From Mycobacterium sp. (GTDB lineage Bacteria > Actinomycetota > Actinomycetes > Mycobacteriales > Mycobacteriaceae): 7,008 nucleotides of DNA. Made by a program: the position numbers and the translations under genes. The stretch's first letter is position 1. Each line of letters begins with the position of its first letter. Below the pieces are notes generated by a model that was not told the origin of the DNA, did not search any database, and saw only the letters and a list, made by a program, of their open reading frames with translations. Location: positions 1 through 7,008 of the forward strand of contig JAHBAP020000287.1 of NCBI GenBank assembly GCA_018500005.2, read 5' to 3'. This document shows, in pieces, positions 5,879 to 7,008 of this stretch.

Positions 5879-7008
5879 GTGACGATGCAGCGCCCCGGCG
5901 AGGAGGAACCGGGCACTCTGCGCGCGGCCGAACGCTGGTTCCTCGACCAGGGCCTGCCGGCGGTGCTGCCCAAGGATGCGCTGCTGCGCCGGGTCTGGGC
6001 CCGGTCGGCCCCGGCGCTGGCGGGTCTGGCGGCGATGGCGGTGAACTCGGTCATCGTGGTGCGCCTGACCGGACACCGCAGCATCGACATCAACGGCCGA
6101 CCAAATTTCACCGAGGGCCTCGCGCTGGCGCTGCTGACGGTGGCACTGCCCGGTGCGTTGCTCACCGGTTGGCTGGTGTCCCGGCTCGCCAACCGTGGGC
6201 GGGTCGTCGCCGGCCTGGTCGCGACGTCCCTGGTCGCCATCGGTGTCATCTTCGGCGGACCCGGACCCCACCTGTTCGGGAGGATTCTGCTCTGGGCCGG
6301 CGCCTTGGCGCTGATCCTTTTTCTCACAGCCTCCGGCGCCGGTTCGATCCTCGGTTGGGCGGCGCATTCGACGCTGTCGAACCTGCGACAGGTGGCGGGC
6401 ATGTTCGTGCGGGCACTGCCGGTGGTCTTGCTCACCTTCCTGGTGTTCTTCAACACCTACGTCTGGTTGATGGCGGCCATCGTGTCGCGCGGAAGGCTTT
6501 GGCTGGCAGTGGGTTTCCTGTTCGTGATCGCCGGAGCGTTTCTGGTGTCAGGCACCCTGGACCGGGTCAGTCCGATGCTCGAGTCACCGAGTTCGTTGGC
6601 CGGGGAGCATGCCGAACTGGCGGGAACACCGTTCGCGGACATGGCCCAACCGGCCGATAGTCCCCCGCTGTCGCATCGGGAACGCTTCAACGTGGCGTTC
6701 GTGGTCGGCACCTCTCAGTTGGGCCAGGTGCTGACCGCGGCCGGGCTGACCGGGGCGATCTTCTTCGCATTCGGCCTTATCCTGGTCAGCCCCGAACTGC
6801 TCGACGCCTGGACCCGCGACGAAGGCTCCCACGACGGCCGACTGCTCGGGATGACGCTGCCCATCCCCGACCCGCTGATCCAGACCACGCTGCTGCTCAC
6901 GGCCATCACCTTCATGTACCTGTCCGCCAAGGCGGTGACCGACCGCGAGTACCGGGAAGCCTTCGTCGACCCCCTGATCACCGACCTGCAGCGGACTCTG
7001 CTGGCACG
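5879..7008 (+). CDS. Polytopic membrane protein, Rv2113-like (partial, runs off right edge)
   Basis: The frame is open from 5879 to the window end (376 complete residues). A soluble N-terminus of about 45 residues (LRAAERWFLDQGLPAVLP) is followed by about eight hydrophobic helices near 46-61, 81-100, 109-126, 136-152, 179-202, 208-225, 284-303 and 333-350. A hydrophilic loop lies between helices six and seven (about 226-280). The last segment, KAVTDREYREAFVDPLITDLQRTLLA, is soluble. I see no catalytic or transport motif. Position next to dop matches M. tuberculosis Rv2113, annotated there only as an integral membrane protein; the assignment rests on gene order and topology. GTG at 5879 is preferred because of the -10 placement; ATG at 5885 in the same frame is an alternative. 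The gap to the dop start is only 17 nt. Function is unknown. Confidence 0.88.
   Translation, partial: MTMQRPGEEEPGTLRAAERWFLDQGLPAVLPKDALLRRVWARSAPALAGLAAMAVNSVIVVRLTGHRSIDINGRPNFTEGLALALLTVALPGALLTGWLVSRLANRGRVVAGLVATSLVAIGVIFGGPGPHLFGRILLWAGALALILFLTASGAGSILGWAAHSTLSNLRQVAGMFVRALPVVLLTFLVFFNTYVWLMAAIVSRGRLWLAVGFLFVIAGAFLVSGTLDRVSPMLESPSSLAGEHAELAGTPFADMAQPADSPPLSHRERFNVAFVVGTSQLGQVLTAAGLTGAIFFAFGLILVSPELLDAWTRDEGSHDGRLLGMTLPIPDPLIQTTLLLTAITFMYLSAKAVTDREYREAFVDPLITDLQRTLLA

Noticed and set aside
5269..6456. 395-codon minus-strand open frame running from dop into the membrane gene
   Set aside because: It overlaps dop in another frame and the membrane gene on the opposite strand. Its sequence is low-complexity and Arg/Pro/Ser-rich, as expected of a shadow.

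Overview
This window is the Pup-proteasome locus of a mycobacterium. It is GC-rich with strong third-position GC bias. The PafA, Dop, Pup, PrcB and PrcA proteins match the Mycobacterium tuberculosis proteins, as I remember them, almost residue for residue over long stretches. Differences in Pup, in the PrcB propeptide and between prcA and pafA point to a non-tuberculous species; I cannot name it.

Layout from right to left along the minus strand: dop (5861-4365), pup (4269-4078), prcB (4081-3197), prcA (3183-2431), pafA (2054-696) and pafB (641 to beyond the left edge, C-terminus missing). Two genes are on the plus strand. One encodes a single-pass membrane protein of about 76 residues (2204-2434), lying between prcA and pafA. 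The other encodes a polytopic membrane protein (5879 to beyond the right edge), divergent from dop.

How the genes work together: Pup is made ending in Gln. Dop deamidates that Gln to Glu, and PafA then ligates Pup to lysines of target proteins. Pupylated targets are fed to the 20S core of PrcA and PrcB by the Mpa/ARC ATPase, whose gene is not in this window. Dop also removes Pup from targets. PafB is the WYL-domain half of PafBC, the regulator of the LexA-independent mycobacterial DNA-damage response.

The coding content is well known, so I do not see a new system. Three less obvious points stand out. First, dop, pafA, the small membrane gene, the dop-divergent membrane gene and perhaps pafB each have a TAnnnT-like -10 hexamer 6-7 nt before the start codon, as in leaderless mRNAs, whereas pup, prcB and prcA have clear Shine-Dalgarno sites. 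Second, the dop and membrane-gene -10 elements overlap on opposite strands. Third, the small plus-strand gene converges on prcA with overlapping stop codons in one CTAG.

No gene-free stretch exceeds 300 nt. The largest gap is 2055-2203, which holds divergent start signals. No RNA genes, mobile elements, CRISPR arrays or convincing intrinsic terminators were seen.
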